Positions 53,777-62,301 are shown, counted from the stretch's first letter. The stretch is 64,000 nucleotides of DNA from CAYSWV01 sp964434865 (GCA_964434865.1 CAYSWV010000018.1:13288-77287); one strand, 5' to 3'. Notes: generated from the letters alone by a model not told the origin. Translations and numbers: made by a program.

Positions 53777-54700
53777 ATGGCAAATTCTCTCAAGCTAACT
53801 TCATTTACACATCTTCCATTTGAGACTGAACAGGGCTGTTTAACGATGTCCAACTGGATTCTTCAGTGGGATTACACTCAGCTCTGGGTTAAAGCCTCAA
53901 CTTCAGAACAGGAAGGCTTCATCACTTCTGAAAAAAAGCAAGCCTTACTCGATTGCTTACAGTTTTCTTCAGTGAGGCGTATCTGGTTAGATCCACAACT
54001 GACAGAGACTGATATCATGCTTTGGGCCAATCGGTCAGCCCTGTATCAAAAGCAGGTGGGTCTGTCGGTGCCAACTCATTCTCACTTACCAGCCCAATCT
54101 TGTTCCCGCTCATGGTTGCTCAAGCGACTCTGTGACCGACTTGCAGCAGCATTAATTATGATTAGTCTAATGCCATTTTTAATTGCGATTGCTGTTGGCA
54201 TGCGGTTAACTTCTCCAGGGCCTTTATTCTTTCGGCAGTGGCGTGTGGGAGAACAAGGGCGGCTCTTTCGAGTCATGAAGTTTCGGACAATGATCCCTGA
54301 TGCTGAACGTTATCATCACCAGGTGATGGGCCAGCAGCAAGGATTGCACAAGCGTGAAGATGATCCCAGGATTACAGCCATGGGTCGTTGGATGCGGAAG
54401 TGGAGTATTGATGAACTTCCCCAATTGATCAATGTGGTACGAGGGGAGATGAGTTTAGTGGGTCCCCGCCCCTGGGCCATTTACGATGCTATTCGGATTC
54501 CAGAGGTTTATCAGCACCGGTTGAATGCTTTACCTGGGATCACTGGAGCCTGGCAAGTCAGTGCTCGTTCAAATTTAGTGGATCTGGAGGCGGTTACTCT
54601 TCTAGATCTGAATTATTTGGCTGATTGGTCTCTAGGCTATGATCTGAAAATTCTATTATTGACCATTCCTAGAGTTTTGTCTCGTTCTGGGGCTCATTGA
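53777..54700 (+). CDS. initiating sugar transferase (polyprenyl-phosphate phosphosugar transferase)
   Basis: A 307-residue protein from the ATG at 53777 (53753 is also in frame). The N-terminal ~100 residues resemble the short extra domain of HepC-like cyanobacterial enzymes rather than the membrane-bound WcaJ domain. One hydrophobic segment (ALIMISLMPFLIAIAVGM) precedes the catalytic part: SPGPLFFRQWRVGEQG, FRVMKFRTM, DELPQLINVVRGEMSLVGPRP and ALPGITGAWQVSAR. It loads the first sugar phosphate onto undecaprenyl phosphate and so starts the repeat unit. It is first in the + arm. Confidence 0.9.
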   Translation: MANSLKLTSFTHLPFETEQGCLTMSNWILQWDYTQLWVKASTSEQEGFITSEKKQALLDCLQFSSVRRIWLDPQLTETDIMLWANRSALYQKQVGLSVPTHSHLPAQSCSRSWLLKRLCDRLAAALIMISLMPFLIAIAVGMRLTSPGPLFFRQWRVGEQGRLFRVMKFRTMIPDAERYHHQVMGQQQGLHKREDDPRITAMGRWMRKWSIDELPQLINVVRGEMSLVGPRPWAIYDAIRIPEVYQHRLNALPGITGAWQVSARSNLVDLEAVTLLDLNYLADWSLGYDLKILLLTIPRVLSRSGAH

Positions 54701-54804
54701 ATGATCTTTATTTGAATGACTAATGTCCCGGTTTGTAGCAAGGCTAACTGATGCTGAGAGAGTTTGGCTTAACAGTGACAGATACATCAGTGGAGGATTA
54801 CAAG

Positions 54805-55080
54805 ATGAGCCAGATTTATGTCGCTTACGATGTTGAAACGCTTCATCACCCTGAAATGAGATCGATTGGAGCTGATACCTCCCTAGCTCGGTTAATTAGT
54901 AATGGTATTCTCCTACGACGCTCAGAGGCTTATATCTTTCTCTGTTCAATTGACAACCAGGCAGGCTCTAGACCTAAGGTGAAGCGAGAGGCCTTTGTTG
55001 GCACTTTTTGCCCAGTTAAAGAAGAGTTTAAACCTGCTGATCAAGTGCTGACTCGATGGGTAGGTCAAACAGCTTCATAG
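54805..55080 (+). CDS. unknown 91-residue protein in the polysaccharide locus
   Basis: I do not recognise this protein. The ATG at 54805 has GGAGG eight bases upstream, which favours it over 54751. It is soluble, with a mix of short strands and one helix (MSQIYVAYDVETLHHPEMRS, SLARLISNGIL, SEAYIFLCSIDN), two cysteines and a basic middle (RPKVKREAF). It sits between the initiating transferase and ugd on the same strand, so a role in polysaccharide synthesis is likely but not shown. Confidence 0.55.
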   Translation: MSQIYVAYDVETLHHPEMRSIGADTSLARLISNGILLRRSEAYIFLCSIDNQAGSRPKVKREAFVGTFCPVKEEFKPADQVLTRWVGQTAS

Positions 55081-55238
55081 TGTTAATGGCATCGACTGAC
55101 TCAGCTTACACTTCATTTTTGTTTCAGAGCTAATGATTTCGAGCCGATTTAGCTTGGTGGCACCGGCACCTTGAGAGGGCAGCTTGAGACGACATTTTGA
55201 TATGACACTTGCCTATTCACTAGATGAGAGAGACGCGT

Positions 55239-56696
55239 ATGAAAGTTACAGTTGTGGGAACAGGTTACGTTGGACTGGTAACCGGAGCTTGTCTAGCTGA
55301 CACTGGCCATCAGGTGATGTGTATCGACAACAATGAAGCCAAGATCAACATGCTTCAAGCGGGTCAGGTCCCCATTTATGAACCTGGCTTAGAGGCTATT
55401 GTCAGCCGCTGCAGTGAACATTCTCCAGACTTTCACAAGGGTTCAGGCTCTCTAACATTTTCCACCCATTTAAAGGCAGGTGTTGATTTTGGTGAGATTA
55501 TCTTCATCGCTGTAGGGACGCCGTCTCTAGCTTCTGGAGAACCTAATTTGAGCTATGTCGAAGCGGTGGCTCGTGATATTGGTCGTTATTTGGTGACCAC
55601 ATACTGTCAGTACCGGATTATTGTCAACAAATCAACGGTACCCATTGGCTCTGGGGACTGGGTCAGAATGGTGATTCTAGATGGGGCAGCACAAGCTGTT
55701 AAAGAGCGGGTTCTAGTGGGATCAACGGTGTCGACAGGTAGCCCGACCTCGCGAGATACAGCTGAATCTTTGGACCCTAGCCGCTTTGAAGTACCCCTAT
55801 TTGATGTGGTTAGCAATCCTGAATTTCTACGGGAAGGCACTGCGATAGGAGACACCTTCAACCCCGATCGAATTGTGGTGGGATCAGATAGCCCTACAGC
55901 GGTTGAAACCATGCGACAGCTCTATGCCCCTATTTTGACTCGCAGCTATCACGGTGATCAGGGTCCAGCTATTCCGCTGGTGGTTACTGACTTGGCTTCA
56001 GCTGAGATGATCAAGTATGCCGCGAATGCCTTTTTGGCTACAAAGATTAGCTTTATCAATGAAATTGCTAATATTTGTGAACGGGTGGGGGCTGATGTGA
56101 CCCAGGTGGCTCAAGGGATGGGTCTGGATTCAAGAATTGGCCCCAAATTTTTAAATGCAGGCTTGGGCTGGGGAGGGAGTTGCTTTATGAAAGATGTCTC
56201 TGCCTTGATTCACACTGGCGAAGACTATAACTATGAAGCCCGGATCCTAAAAGCAACCGTGGCCGTTAACTCGGGTCAGCGGAGTCGGGTCATTGAAAAA
56301 CTGCAACATGAGCTAAAAGTTCTCAAAGGCAAAACCATTGGTTTGTTAGGACTAACATTCAAGCCCAACACGGATGATCTGCGTGATGCTCCCTCTCTGA
56401 CCCTAATTGAACAGCTCACAAAGCTTGGAGCCAAAGTGAAGGCTTATGACCCTATTATTTCGAGTACAGGCTTTAAAGGTGAGCAACCTCCGATTTCTTT
56501 GGTTATGGCACCCCAAGCTGTAGCCCAAGATGCGGATGCTCTGGTCTTAGTCACTGAATGGGACAATTTTAAAGATCTTGACTTTACACCCTTGTTACCT
56601 GTGATGCGACGGCCTTTAATTGTTGATGGTCGCAACTGCTTAAATCGGCAGGCCTTAGAACAGAGTGGCTTTACTGTAGTGGGGGTAGGCCGATGA
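55239..56696 (+). CDS. ugd: UDP-glucose 6-dehydrogenase
   Basis: A 485-residue enzyme that oxidises UDP-glucose to UDP-glucuronate with NAD+. The start at 55239 follows GAGAGA and gives MKVTVVGTGYVGLVTGACLAD. Catalytic Cys is in GWGGSCFMKD; NPEFLREGTAIGDTFNPDRIVVG, AEMIKYAANAFLATKISFINE and GLTFKPNTDDLRDAPS are conserved. A ~30-residue insertion (about 150-185, nt 55680-55800), not in typical ~440-residue enzymes, lies just before the DVVSNPEFL motif. It overlaps the next gene by four bases and feeds it UDP-GlcA. Confidence 0.95.
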   Translation: MKVTVVGTGYVGLVTGACLADTGHQVMCIDNNEAKINMLQAGQVPIYEPGLEAIVSRCSEHSPDFHKGSGSLTFSTHLKAGVDFGEIIFIAVGTPSLASGEPNLSYVEAVARDIGRYLVTTYCQYRIIVNKSTVPIGSGDWVRMVILDGAAQAVKERVLVGSTVSTGSPTSRDTAESLDPSRFEVPLFDVVSNPEFLREGTAIGDTFNPDRIVVGSDSPTAVETMRQLYAPILTRSYHGDQGPAIPLVVTDLASAEMIKYAANAFLATKISFINEIANICERVGADVTQVAQGMGLDSRIGPKFLNAGLGWGGSCFMKDVSALIHTGEDYNYEARILKATVAVNSGQRSRVIEKLQHELKVLKGKTIGLLGLTFKPNTDDLRDAPSLTLIEQLTKLGAKVKAYDPIISSTGFKGEQPPISLVMAPQAVAQDADALVLVTEWDNFKDLDFTPLLPVMRRPLIVDGRNCLNRQALEQSGFTVVGVGR

Positions 56697-57646
56697 GAAT
56701 CCTGGTCACAGGGGGGCTGGGCTTTATTGGCTCTCACCTTATTGATCGACTAATGGTTCAGGGCCATGAGGTCATTTGCTTAGACAATGGATTTACGGGG
56801 CAACTCGCTAACGTTCAACCGCATTTGGCTTCAACTCAGTTCAACTATCTAGAGCATGATGTGGTTGATCCCGTTTATATTCCCTTTCTTGATCAGATTT
56901 ATCATCTAGCCTGCCCGGCCTCTCCTGTGCATTACCAGTTTGATCCCATCAAAACGCTGAAGACAAATGTAATGGGGACCTTAAATATGCTGGATCTGGC
57001 ACTACGCACCCAGGCCCGGATTTTGTTAGCCTCTACCTCTGAGGTTTACGGAGATCCCACCGTTCACCCACAGCCAGAAGACTATCGGGGCAATGTTAAT
57101 TCAGTTGGCATTCGTAGTTGTTATGACGAGGGTAAGCGGGCTGCTGAAACACTGATGTTTGATTACCACCGGCAGCATCACGTTAGTATTGGCGTAGCTC
57201 GTATCTTCAACACCTATGGACCGCGGATGCGGTTTGATGATGGACGGGTGGTGAGTAATTTTATTATTCAGGCCTTGAAGCAACAACCCCTAACTTTATA
57301 CGGAAATGGCCTGCAAACTCGCAGCTTCTGTTATGTTTCTGATATGGTTGCAGGCTTAATGCAGTTAATGAACAGTACCTATACGGGTCCTATGAATTTA
57401 GGTAACGCGGTTGAATTTACGATTAAAGACTTGGCCTTTAAGATCAAAGCTATGACGCAAAGTTCTGCCGCACTTGACTACCAGCCCCTACCCCAAGATG
57501 ATCCTAAACAGCGTCAACCTGATATTTCAAAAGCAGAACAGTGTCTGCAGTGGTCGCCTCATATTGCCCTGGACCAAGGGTTGCAGTACACCATTGATGA
57601 CTTTTCTAGTCGCTTAAGGTCCCAACTATCAGCATCTGCTGCGTAA
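56693..57646 (+). CDS. UDP-glucuronate decarboxylase (UDP-xylose synthase)
   Basis: A 317-residue extended SDR. ILVTGGLGFIGSHLIDRL binds NAD+; catalytic STSEVYGDP and YDEGKRAAE (YxxxK), with RIFNTYGPRM and NLGNAVEFTIKDLA, are the pattern of UXS enzymes, which turn UDP-GlcA into UDP-xylose. It overlaps ugd by ATGA, so the pair is coupled. dTDP-glucose dehydratase relatives are excluded by the YDEGKR motif and the short C-terminus. Confidence 0.88.
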   Translation: MRILVTGGLGFIGSHLIDRLMVQGHEVICLDNGFTGQLANVQPHLASTQFNYLEHDVVDPVYIPFLDQIYHLACPASPVHYQFDPIKTLKTNVMGTLNMLDLALRTQARILLASTSEVYGDPTVHPQPEDYRGNVNSVGIRSCYDEGKRAAETLMFDYHRQHHVSIGVARIFNTYGPRMRFDDGRVVSNFIIQALKQQPLTLYGNGLQTRSFCYVSDMVAGLMQLMNSTYTGPMNLGNAVEFTIKDLAFKIKAMTQSSAALDYQPLPQDDPKQRQPDISKAEQCLQWSPHIALDQGLQYTIDDFSSRLRSQLSASAA

Positions 57647-57666
57647 TTTACTACGGATCATGAGTT

Positions 57667-58821
57667 ATGAACTACCCACCGCACACTGGTTATATCATTG
57701 GGGCTTTAGCGGGGCTGCTTTGTCTGAGTCCCCCTGTTTGGGCTAACTCGGCTGCTGATCTAGATCTAGAAACCCCCCGATTTTCACTCTCCCCTCTAGC
57801 TGAACCCTCAACGCTCAATCTCAACCTGACTCGACAGGAAGGTCTCTACACGTTAGGACCTGGTGATCGCATTAGACTGGTTGTCCTGGACGAGCCTGAT
57901 CTGAGTGGTAACCAGCAAGTGTTAGTGGATGGCACAGTCAACGTACCGCTGTTGGGAGCAGTGAGAGTTGAAGATTTAACCTTAGAACAGGCTGCTAATA
58001 AGGTTGAGCAACAGTTAGCGACTTACTTAAAGTATCCGGTAGTATCTCTCACCTTGACCCGGGGTCGATCCCTCCGAGTTAGTGTCATTGGTGAAGTTAA
58101 ACGGCCTGGCTCTTACACCGTTTCTCCAACCCGAGGCAACGAGGGTGAGCGCAATATTACTGATGTTAACGCCACCACTTTACGTGAGGATGTCCCCCGA
58201 GTGACGCAGCTCATTCAACTAGCAGGGGGCATTACCCAGGTGGCCGATGTCCGTAATGTTACCGTATCTCGAACACTAGCCTCCGGTCGCTCCCAGGAGT
58301 TCACTGTTGATTTGTGGGATCTCTTAAATAATGGCAATCCTGATAGTGACATTGTGATTGCCGATGGTGACACTATTCAGATCCCCACCGCTCCTTCGAT
58401 CGATCTGGCTGAATCCAACCAATTAAGTGCAGCTAATTTTTCCCCAGATGAGATTAGAGTCAATGTTGTGGGCGAAGTTAAACGGCCCGGACAAATCAGA
58501 TTGGAGCCGAATTCCCCTCTGAACACAGCGATCTTGGCTGCAGGAGGCTTTACCCCAGAAGCAGTACCAGACTCAGTCCAGTTATTACGCGTCAATCCTA
58601 ATGGATCGGTGACCCCTCGCTCGGTTCCTGTTGACTTTGCCCAGGGGCTAGATGACCAACTTAATCCACCTCTACAAGACTCTGATATTTTGATTGTGCA
58701 AACGTCTGGCATTGCTAGTTCTGGAGATAATCTCGCTGTAGGTCTACGACCCCTGAACTTACTTTTGAACCCCATCCGAGAATTGGGTAACATTTTGCGG
58801 ATCTTTGGCGCTGATTTCTAA
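57667..58821 (+). CDS. outer-membrane polysaccharide export protein (Wza/OPX)
   Basis: A 384-residue exported protein with a signal peptide (residues 1-26, cleaved near VWANS). It has the Poly_export domain (YTLGPGDRIRLVVLDEPDLSGNQQV, QQLATYLKYPVVSLTL) and two SLBB-like domains (VSVIGEVKRPGSYTV and VNVVGEVKRPGQI). No lipobox Cys is seen, unlike E. coli Wza. It forms the periplasmic and outer-membrane channel that works with the co-polymerase at 47531. It lies 20 bases after the xylose synthase-like gene. Confidence 0.9.
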   Translation: MNYPPHTGYIIGALAGLLCLSPPVWANSAADLDLETPRFSLSPLAEPSTLNLNLTRQEGLYTLGPGDRIRLVVLDEPDLSGNQQVLVDGTVNVPLLGAVRVEDLTLEQAANKVEQQLATYLKYPVVSLTLTRGRSLRVSVIGEVKRPGSYTVSPTRGNEGERNITDVNATTLREDVPRVTQLIQLAGGITQVADVRNVTVSRTLASGRSQEFTVDLWDLLNNGNPDSDIVIADGDTIQIPTAPSIDLAESNQLSAANFSPDEIRVNVVGEVKRPGQIRLEPNSPLNTAILAAGGFTPEAVPDSVQLLRVNPNGSVTPRSVPVDFAQGLDDQLNPPLQDSDILIVQTSGIASSGDNLAVGLRPLNLLLNPIRELGNILRIFGADF

Positions 58822-58830
58822 GGGAGAGCT

Positions 58831-59844
58831 ATGACTACGATTCTAGTCACGGGAACAGCTGGCTTTATTGGGTTTTTCCTCAGCCAACGCTTACTGCAAC
58901 AAGGCTATTCAGTCGTTGGGGTGGATAATTTGAATGCCTATTACGATGTCAACCTCAAACATGCACGACTAGACCAATTAAAGCAGCATCCCCACTTTAC
59001 TTTTCATAAATTGGATATTGCTGATCGAGTAGGTATGGCTCAAATCTTTGACCTTTATACTTTTGACCGTGTGGCTCACATGGCAGCTCAAGCTGGTGTC
59101 CGTTACTCTCTTCAAGATCCCTATGCCTATGTAGACAGCAACTTAGTGGGCTTTATGACGATCCTTGAAGGATGTCGGCAGCATCAAGTGAAGCATTTGG
59201 TATTTGCTTCTTCTAGCTCTGTTTATGGAGCCAATACCCGCTTACCACTTTCCACTCATGATTCTGTTGATCACCCTATTAGTTTATATGCAGCAACCAA
59301 AAAAGCGAATGAATTAATGGCTCATAGCTATAGTCATCTCTATGGGATCCCCACAACGGGCTTACGATTTTTCACCGTGTATGGACCTTGGGGGCGACCT
59401 GATATGGCGTTATTCTCCTTTACACGCTCTATTTTGTCAGGTCAACCTATTCAAGTCTTTAACCACGGCAAAATGAAACGTGACTTTACCTACATTGATG
59501 ATGTGGTTGAAGGAGTCCTCCGAGTTCTTGAGCATCATCCCCAGCCTAATCCTAACTGGTCAGGGTTTGATCCTGATCCAAGTTGTAGTTCAGCTCCTTA
59601 TCGGCTCTACAATATCGGCCATCATCATCCCATCGAACTCATTGATTTTATTGAAGTTTTGGAGCGCTGCTTGCAATTGAAAGCCATCAAAACGATGCTA
59701 CCTCTACAGCCTGGCGATGTATTAGCCACCTATGCCGACATTGAAGATCTTGAAGAAACTATTCAATTTACTCCCCAAGTTCCGATTGAGGATGGGGTTG
59801 AACGTTTTGTGGTTTGGTATAAAAGCTACTACAATCACAGATAA
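58831..59844 (+). CDS. UDP-glucuronate 4-epimerase
   Basis: A 337-residue extended SDR of the GAE/LspL type, which makes UDP-galacturonate from UDP-GlcA. ILVTGTAGFIGFFLSQRLL is the NAD site; MAAQAGVRYSLQDPYAYVDSN, ASSSSVYGAN, SLYAATKKANE (YxxxK) and RFFTVYGPWGRPDMAL are diagnostic. It lies nine bases after the export gene in the + arm, so UDP-GlcA is probably shared between this enzyme and the xylose synthase-like one. Confidence 0.9.
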   Translation: MTTILVTGTAGFIGFFLSQRLLQQGYSVVGVDNLNAYYDVNLKHARLDQLKQHPHFTFHKLDIADRVGMAQIFDLYTFDRVAHMAAQAGVRYSLQDPYAYVDSNLVGFMTILEGCRQHQVKHLVFASSSSVYGANTRLPLSTHDSVDHPISLYAATKKANELMAHSYSHLYGIPTTGLRFFTVYGPWGRPDMALFSFTRSILSGQPIQVFNHGKMKRDFTYIDDVVEGVLRVLEHHPQPNPNWSGFDPDPSCSSAPYRLYNIGHHHPIELIDFIEVLERCLQLKAIKTMLPLQPGDVLATYADIEDLEETIQFTPQVPIEDGVERFVVWYKSYYNHR

Positions 59845-59885
59845 TTCTGACGTTGATCCATTCAAATCCAGATCGAGGCACGATT

Positions 59886-60863
59886 ATGACCATTCTCGTC
59901 ACAGGTGGAGCTGGTTACATTGGTAGTCATACCTGTAAAGTGTTGGCCCAAGCTCATTTAATCCCAGTTACATATGACAATTTAATCTACGGTCACCCCT
60001 GGGCTGTCAAATGGGGTCCGCTTGAAGTAGGTGATTTGGCCGATCGGTCTCGATTGGATCAGGTGATTGAAACCTATAAACCCACTGCAGTTGTTCATTT
60101 CGCTGCCTTTGCCTATGTGGGTGAGTCGGTTACTGATCCAGGTAAGTATTATCGCAATAACGTGGCTGGAACATTAACCTTACTAGAAGCCATGCGGGAT
60201 CATGGTATTCCCTACATTGTCTTTTCCAGCACCTGTGCTACGTATGGCCAACCCCAAACCATTCCTATTCCTGAAACCCATGTGCAACGGCCCATCAATC
60301 CCTATGGGACTAGCAAGTTGATGGTTGAACAGATCTTGCAAGACTTTGATAAGGCTCATGGCATCAAGTCCATCTGTCTACGCTACTTTAATGCAGCTGG
60401 GGCTGACCCTGAGGGTGAAGTAGGTGAAGCTCATGATCCAGAAACCCATTTAATCCCCATTGTTCTAGATGTTGCTGCCGGTACCCGCTCCCACATGACT
60501 ATCAACGGCAGTGATTATGATACATCAGATGGCACCTGTATCCGTGACTACATCCACGTTATGGATCTGGCTCAAGCCCATGTCCTAGCGCTTAAGGCTC
60601 TCACCTCAGGATCCAGTAGTCGACACTACAATCTGGGTAACGGTCAAGGATTTTCAGTTAAGCAGGTTATTGAAACCGCTCAAACAGTAACTCAAAGAGA
60701 GATTCCAGTCCAAATGGGTCCTCGACGGCCTGGTGATCCTCCTTGCTTAGTGGGTGACGCTTCTTCTATCAGTCGGGAGTTAGGGTGGACCCCTTATTAC
60801 ACCCGCTTATCTTCTATCATTGAGACAGCCTGGAACTGGACCCAAAAGCGCTTGAATCCTTAG
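59886..60863 (+). CDS. galE: UDP-glucose 4-epimerase
   Basis: A 325-residue GalE from the ATG at 59886, with GAGG seven bases upstream. MTILVTGGAGYIGSHTCKVL, FAAFAYVGESV, SSTCATYG, PINPYGTSKLM and YFNAAGADPEGEVGE are the GalE pattern. It interconverts UDP-glucose and UDP-galactose and supplies the locus with UDP-Gal. It is the last gene of the + arm and converges on the small protein at 60876 with only 12 bases between. Confidence 0.95.
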   Translation: MTILVTGGAGYIGSHTCKVLAQAHLIPVTYDNLIYGHPWAVKWGPLEVGDLADRSRLDQVIETYKPTAVVHFAAFAYVGESVTDPGKYYRNNVAGTLTLLEAMRDHGIPYIVFSSTCATYGQPQTIPIPETHVQRPINPYGTSKLMVEQILQDFDKAHGIKSICLRYFNAAGADPEGEVGEAHDPETHLIPIVLDVAAGTRSHMTINGSDYDTSDGTCIRDYIHVMDLAQAHVLALKALTSGSSSRHYNLGNGQGFSVKQVIETAQTVTQREIPVQMGPRRPGDPPCLVGDASSISRELGWTPYYTRLSSIIETAWNWTQKRLNP

Positions 60864-60875
60864 CTAAGCTGATGC

Positions 60876-61073
60876 TCAAGATACCAGAGTAAATCCTTTT
60901 TCCAATAGCTCACCTAGTTGAACTGTAGAAATGAATTGCAACCTCAATAGGATCATAGCTAGAGGTCCTTGACTCTGCTGTTGCAACTTTTGAGCTACCC
61001 TTAACTGATCGGGACTCAGGATGTTTTGCTGGAGTAAGTAATCTCCGATGGAATCATGCAAAATACTCATCAT
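60876..61073 (-). CDS. small MshEN/GspE-N-like protein
   Basis: A 65-residue protein beginning MMSILHDSIGDYLLQQ. The segments IGDYLLQQNILSPDQLRVAQKLQQQ and GEL-LEKG resemble one half of the N-terminal domain of type II secretion/type IV pilus ATPases (LGxxLxxxGxIsxxQLxxAL). It is a stand-alone version. It lies 58 bases downstream of the Nudix-like gene on the same strand and could be an adaptor. The start could also be the ATG three bases in. Confidence 0.5.
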   Translation of the reverse strand: MMSILHDSIGDYLLQQNILSPDQLRVAQKLQQQSQGPLAMILLRLQFISTVQLGELLEKGFTLVS

Positions 61074-61131
61074 GCTGACCTTAATCTAATAAGAGGCACT
61101 GTAGAGACCAATTATGAATTAAGCATGAATC

Positions 61132-61695
61132 CTAGCTGGGGATTGTCCCTGAATCCTGAGAATAAGCACTCGTCTGGTGCCAGTAAGCCAGCAATGTAGC
61201 TCGGCACTGTAGACAGAGCAAATCTTGGAGCAGCATATGAATGCCACTAGCAGAGACAGGGTAAGTCAAACAATCTACCGGAAAACTAGCCCCAGGATTG
61301 ATCTCCGCCACCACCCCAAACAGTAACTGGTTAGAAAAGGAGCTATTGACAGGCCACCCTTGCTGATTGAGTAGAAGCAATGATTGAACCTCAGAGCTAG
61401 ATACACCTAACTCTCGCCTCAGGATTCGATAAGCGTTATCCGCCTTGGTTTGCTCAGGATCAAAGCGGCCCCCTGGAAAATCTAAGGTTGCTTGAGCAAT
61501 GCCTGGTCGAAAGGTAGGTGGAGGCAACAGTAGTGAACCATTTTGTCTTGGAATAATAATCATAGAGTCAACTCTTTCAACTCGCCAATATTGAAGAGTT
61601 TCACCTTGATCATTAAGCCAATGTTCACCTATGAGAGTGAGCCAGCGAGACTGAACATTAACAATACGGTCTAGTCGTTGCCAGTCATGAGTCAT
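61132..61695 (-). CDS. Nudix-family protein with an eroded Nudix box
   Basis: A 187-residue protein with a Nudix-like fold: an N-terminal strand region (IVNVQSRWLTLIGEHWLND, YWRVERVDSMIIIPRQNG) typical of ADP-ribose-pyrophosphatase relatives, then the box. It reads GRFDPEQTKADNAYRILRRELGV, against G-x5-E-x7-REUxEExGU: the first Glu is Gln, and REUxEE is RILRRE, so several metal-binding Glu are gone. It may bind without cleaving. Neighbours give no clear function. Confidence 0.65.
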   Translation of the reverse strand: MTHDWQRLDRIVNVQSRWLTLIGEHWLNDQGETLQYWRVERVDSMIIIPRQNGSLLLPPPTFRPGIAQATLDFPGGRFDPEQTKADNAYRILRRELGVSSSEVQSLLLLNQQGWPVNSSFSNQLLFGVVAEINPGASFPVDCLTYPVSASGIHMLLQDLLCLQCRATLLAYWHQTSAYSQDSGTIPS

Positions 61696-61721
61696 TCGAC
61701 TATCTCAAAAGCTGGAGGACG

Positions 61722-61743
61722 TTGACATCAAGCAAGATATAAT
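61722..61743 (+). promoter_or_regulatory. -10 element upstream of ferredoxin gene
   Basis: A perfect TATAAT at 61738-61743 lies 24 bases before the ferredoxin ATG. A TTGACA (61722-61727) is only 10 bases upstream, too close for a normal -35, so it may be a regulator or an alternative element. Confidence 0.4.
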
Positions 61744-61767
61744 AAGTTACTCTACTGCTAAGCACCT

Positions 61768-62139
61768 ATGGCTAAACACTACTTTACTATTTGCATTCAT
61801 GATCGACAGCTAGATCAGCACTACAATTTACAAGTTTCATCAGAGCGTTACATTTTAGAATCAGCTGAAGAACAAGGGATCAAGCTACCGTTTGCCTGTC
61901 GCAATGGAGCCTGCACCACTTGTGCTGTTCGGGTTTTGAAAGGTTCTATTTTTCAGCCAGAAGCGATGGGTCTGTCTAAAGATTTGAAGTCTCAAGGATA
62001 TGCCTTATTATGTGTCGGTTACCCTGCTTCTGATTGTGATCTTGAAACTCAAGATGAAGATGAAGTCTATGAGTTACAATTTGGTCAATATTTTGGTCAG
62101 GGTCGGATCCAACCAGGGTTACCACTTGACGAAGAATAG
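61768..62139 (+). CDS. plant-type [2Fe-2S] ferredoxin
   Basis: A 123-residue ferredoxin, an electron carrier between photosystem I and reductases or other partners. Cluster ligands are Cys44, Cys49, Cys52 (PFACRNGACTTCAVRV) and Cys82 (LLCVGYPASDC). The protein is about 25 residues longer than PetF1, with a C-terminal extension after the fold (LQFGQYFGQGRIQPGLPLDEE), which marks it as one of the minor cyanobacterial ferredoxins, not the main photosynthetic one. It reads 43 bases before tRNA-Arg. Confidence 0.93.
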   Translation: MAKHYFTICIHDRQLDQHYNLQVSSERYILESAEEQGIKLPFACRNGACTTCAVRVLKGSIFQPEAMGLSKDLKSQGYALLCVGYPASDCDLETQDEDEVYELQFGQYFGQGRIQPGLPLDEE

Positions 62140-62157
62140 AAACAAGGTTGTGGGCTT

Positions 62158-62166
62158 TGTTATGAT
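62158..62166 (+). promoter_or_regulatory. extended -10 promoter of tRNA-Arg
   Basis: TGTTATGAT fits TGn plus TATAAT with one mismatch, placed 17-25 bases upstream of the tRNA 5' end. No -35 is clear, as is usual for extended -10 promoters. Confidence 0.4.
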
Positions 62167-62182
62167 AGCTCAAACCTCGATT

Positions 62183-62256
62183 GGGGCTGTAGCTCAGATG
62201 GATAGAGCGAGCGCCTCCTAAGCGCTAGGCCGCGCGTTCGAATCGCGCCAGTCCCA
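62183..62256 (+). tRNA. tRNA-Arg (anticodon CCT)
   Basis: A 74-nt cloverleaf: acceptor GGGGCTG pairs with CAGTCCC (one G-U), D-arm GCTC...GAGC, anticodon stem AGCGC/GCGCT with loop CTCCTAA (anticodon CCT), T-arm GCGCG-TTCGAAT-CGCGC and discriminator A. CCA is not encoded, so RNase Z trimming (18430) and CCA addition are needed. It reads AGG codons. The sequence just after it changes to mosaic accessory content. Confidence 0.95.
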
Positions 62257-62282
62257 TACCTTTCAGGGTTTATCCTTTTGTC

Positions 62283-62301
62283 TTGTGCCTGTTTTGTGCC
62301 T
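62283..62301 (+). repeat. direct repeat TTGTGCCT x2
   Basis: Two 8-bp copies (62283-62290, 62294-62301), 11 bases apart in register, lie just after tRNA-Arg. No copy of the tRNA 3' end was found elsewhere in the window, so an att site cannot be claimed. Confidence 0.4.

Noticed and set aside
62283..62301. Attachment site from repeats just after tRNA-Arg
   Set aside because: The repeat does not match the tRNA 3' end, and no second copy or integrase is in view.
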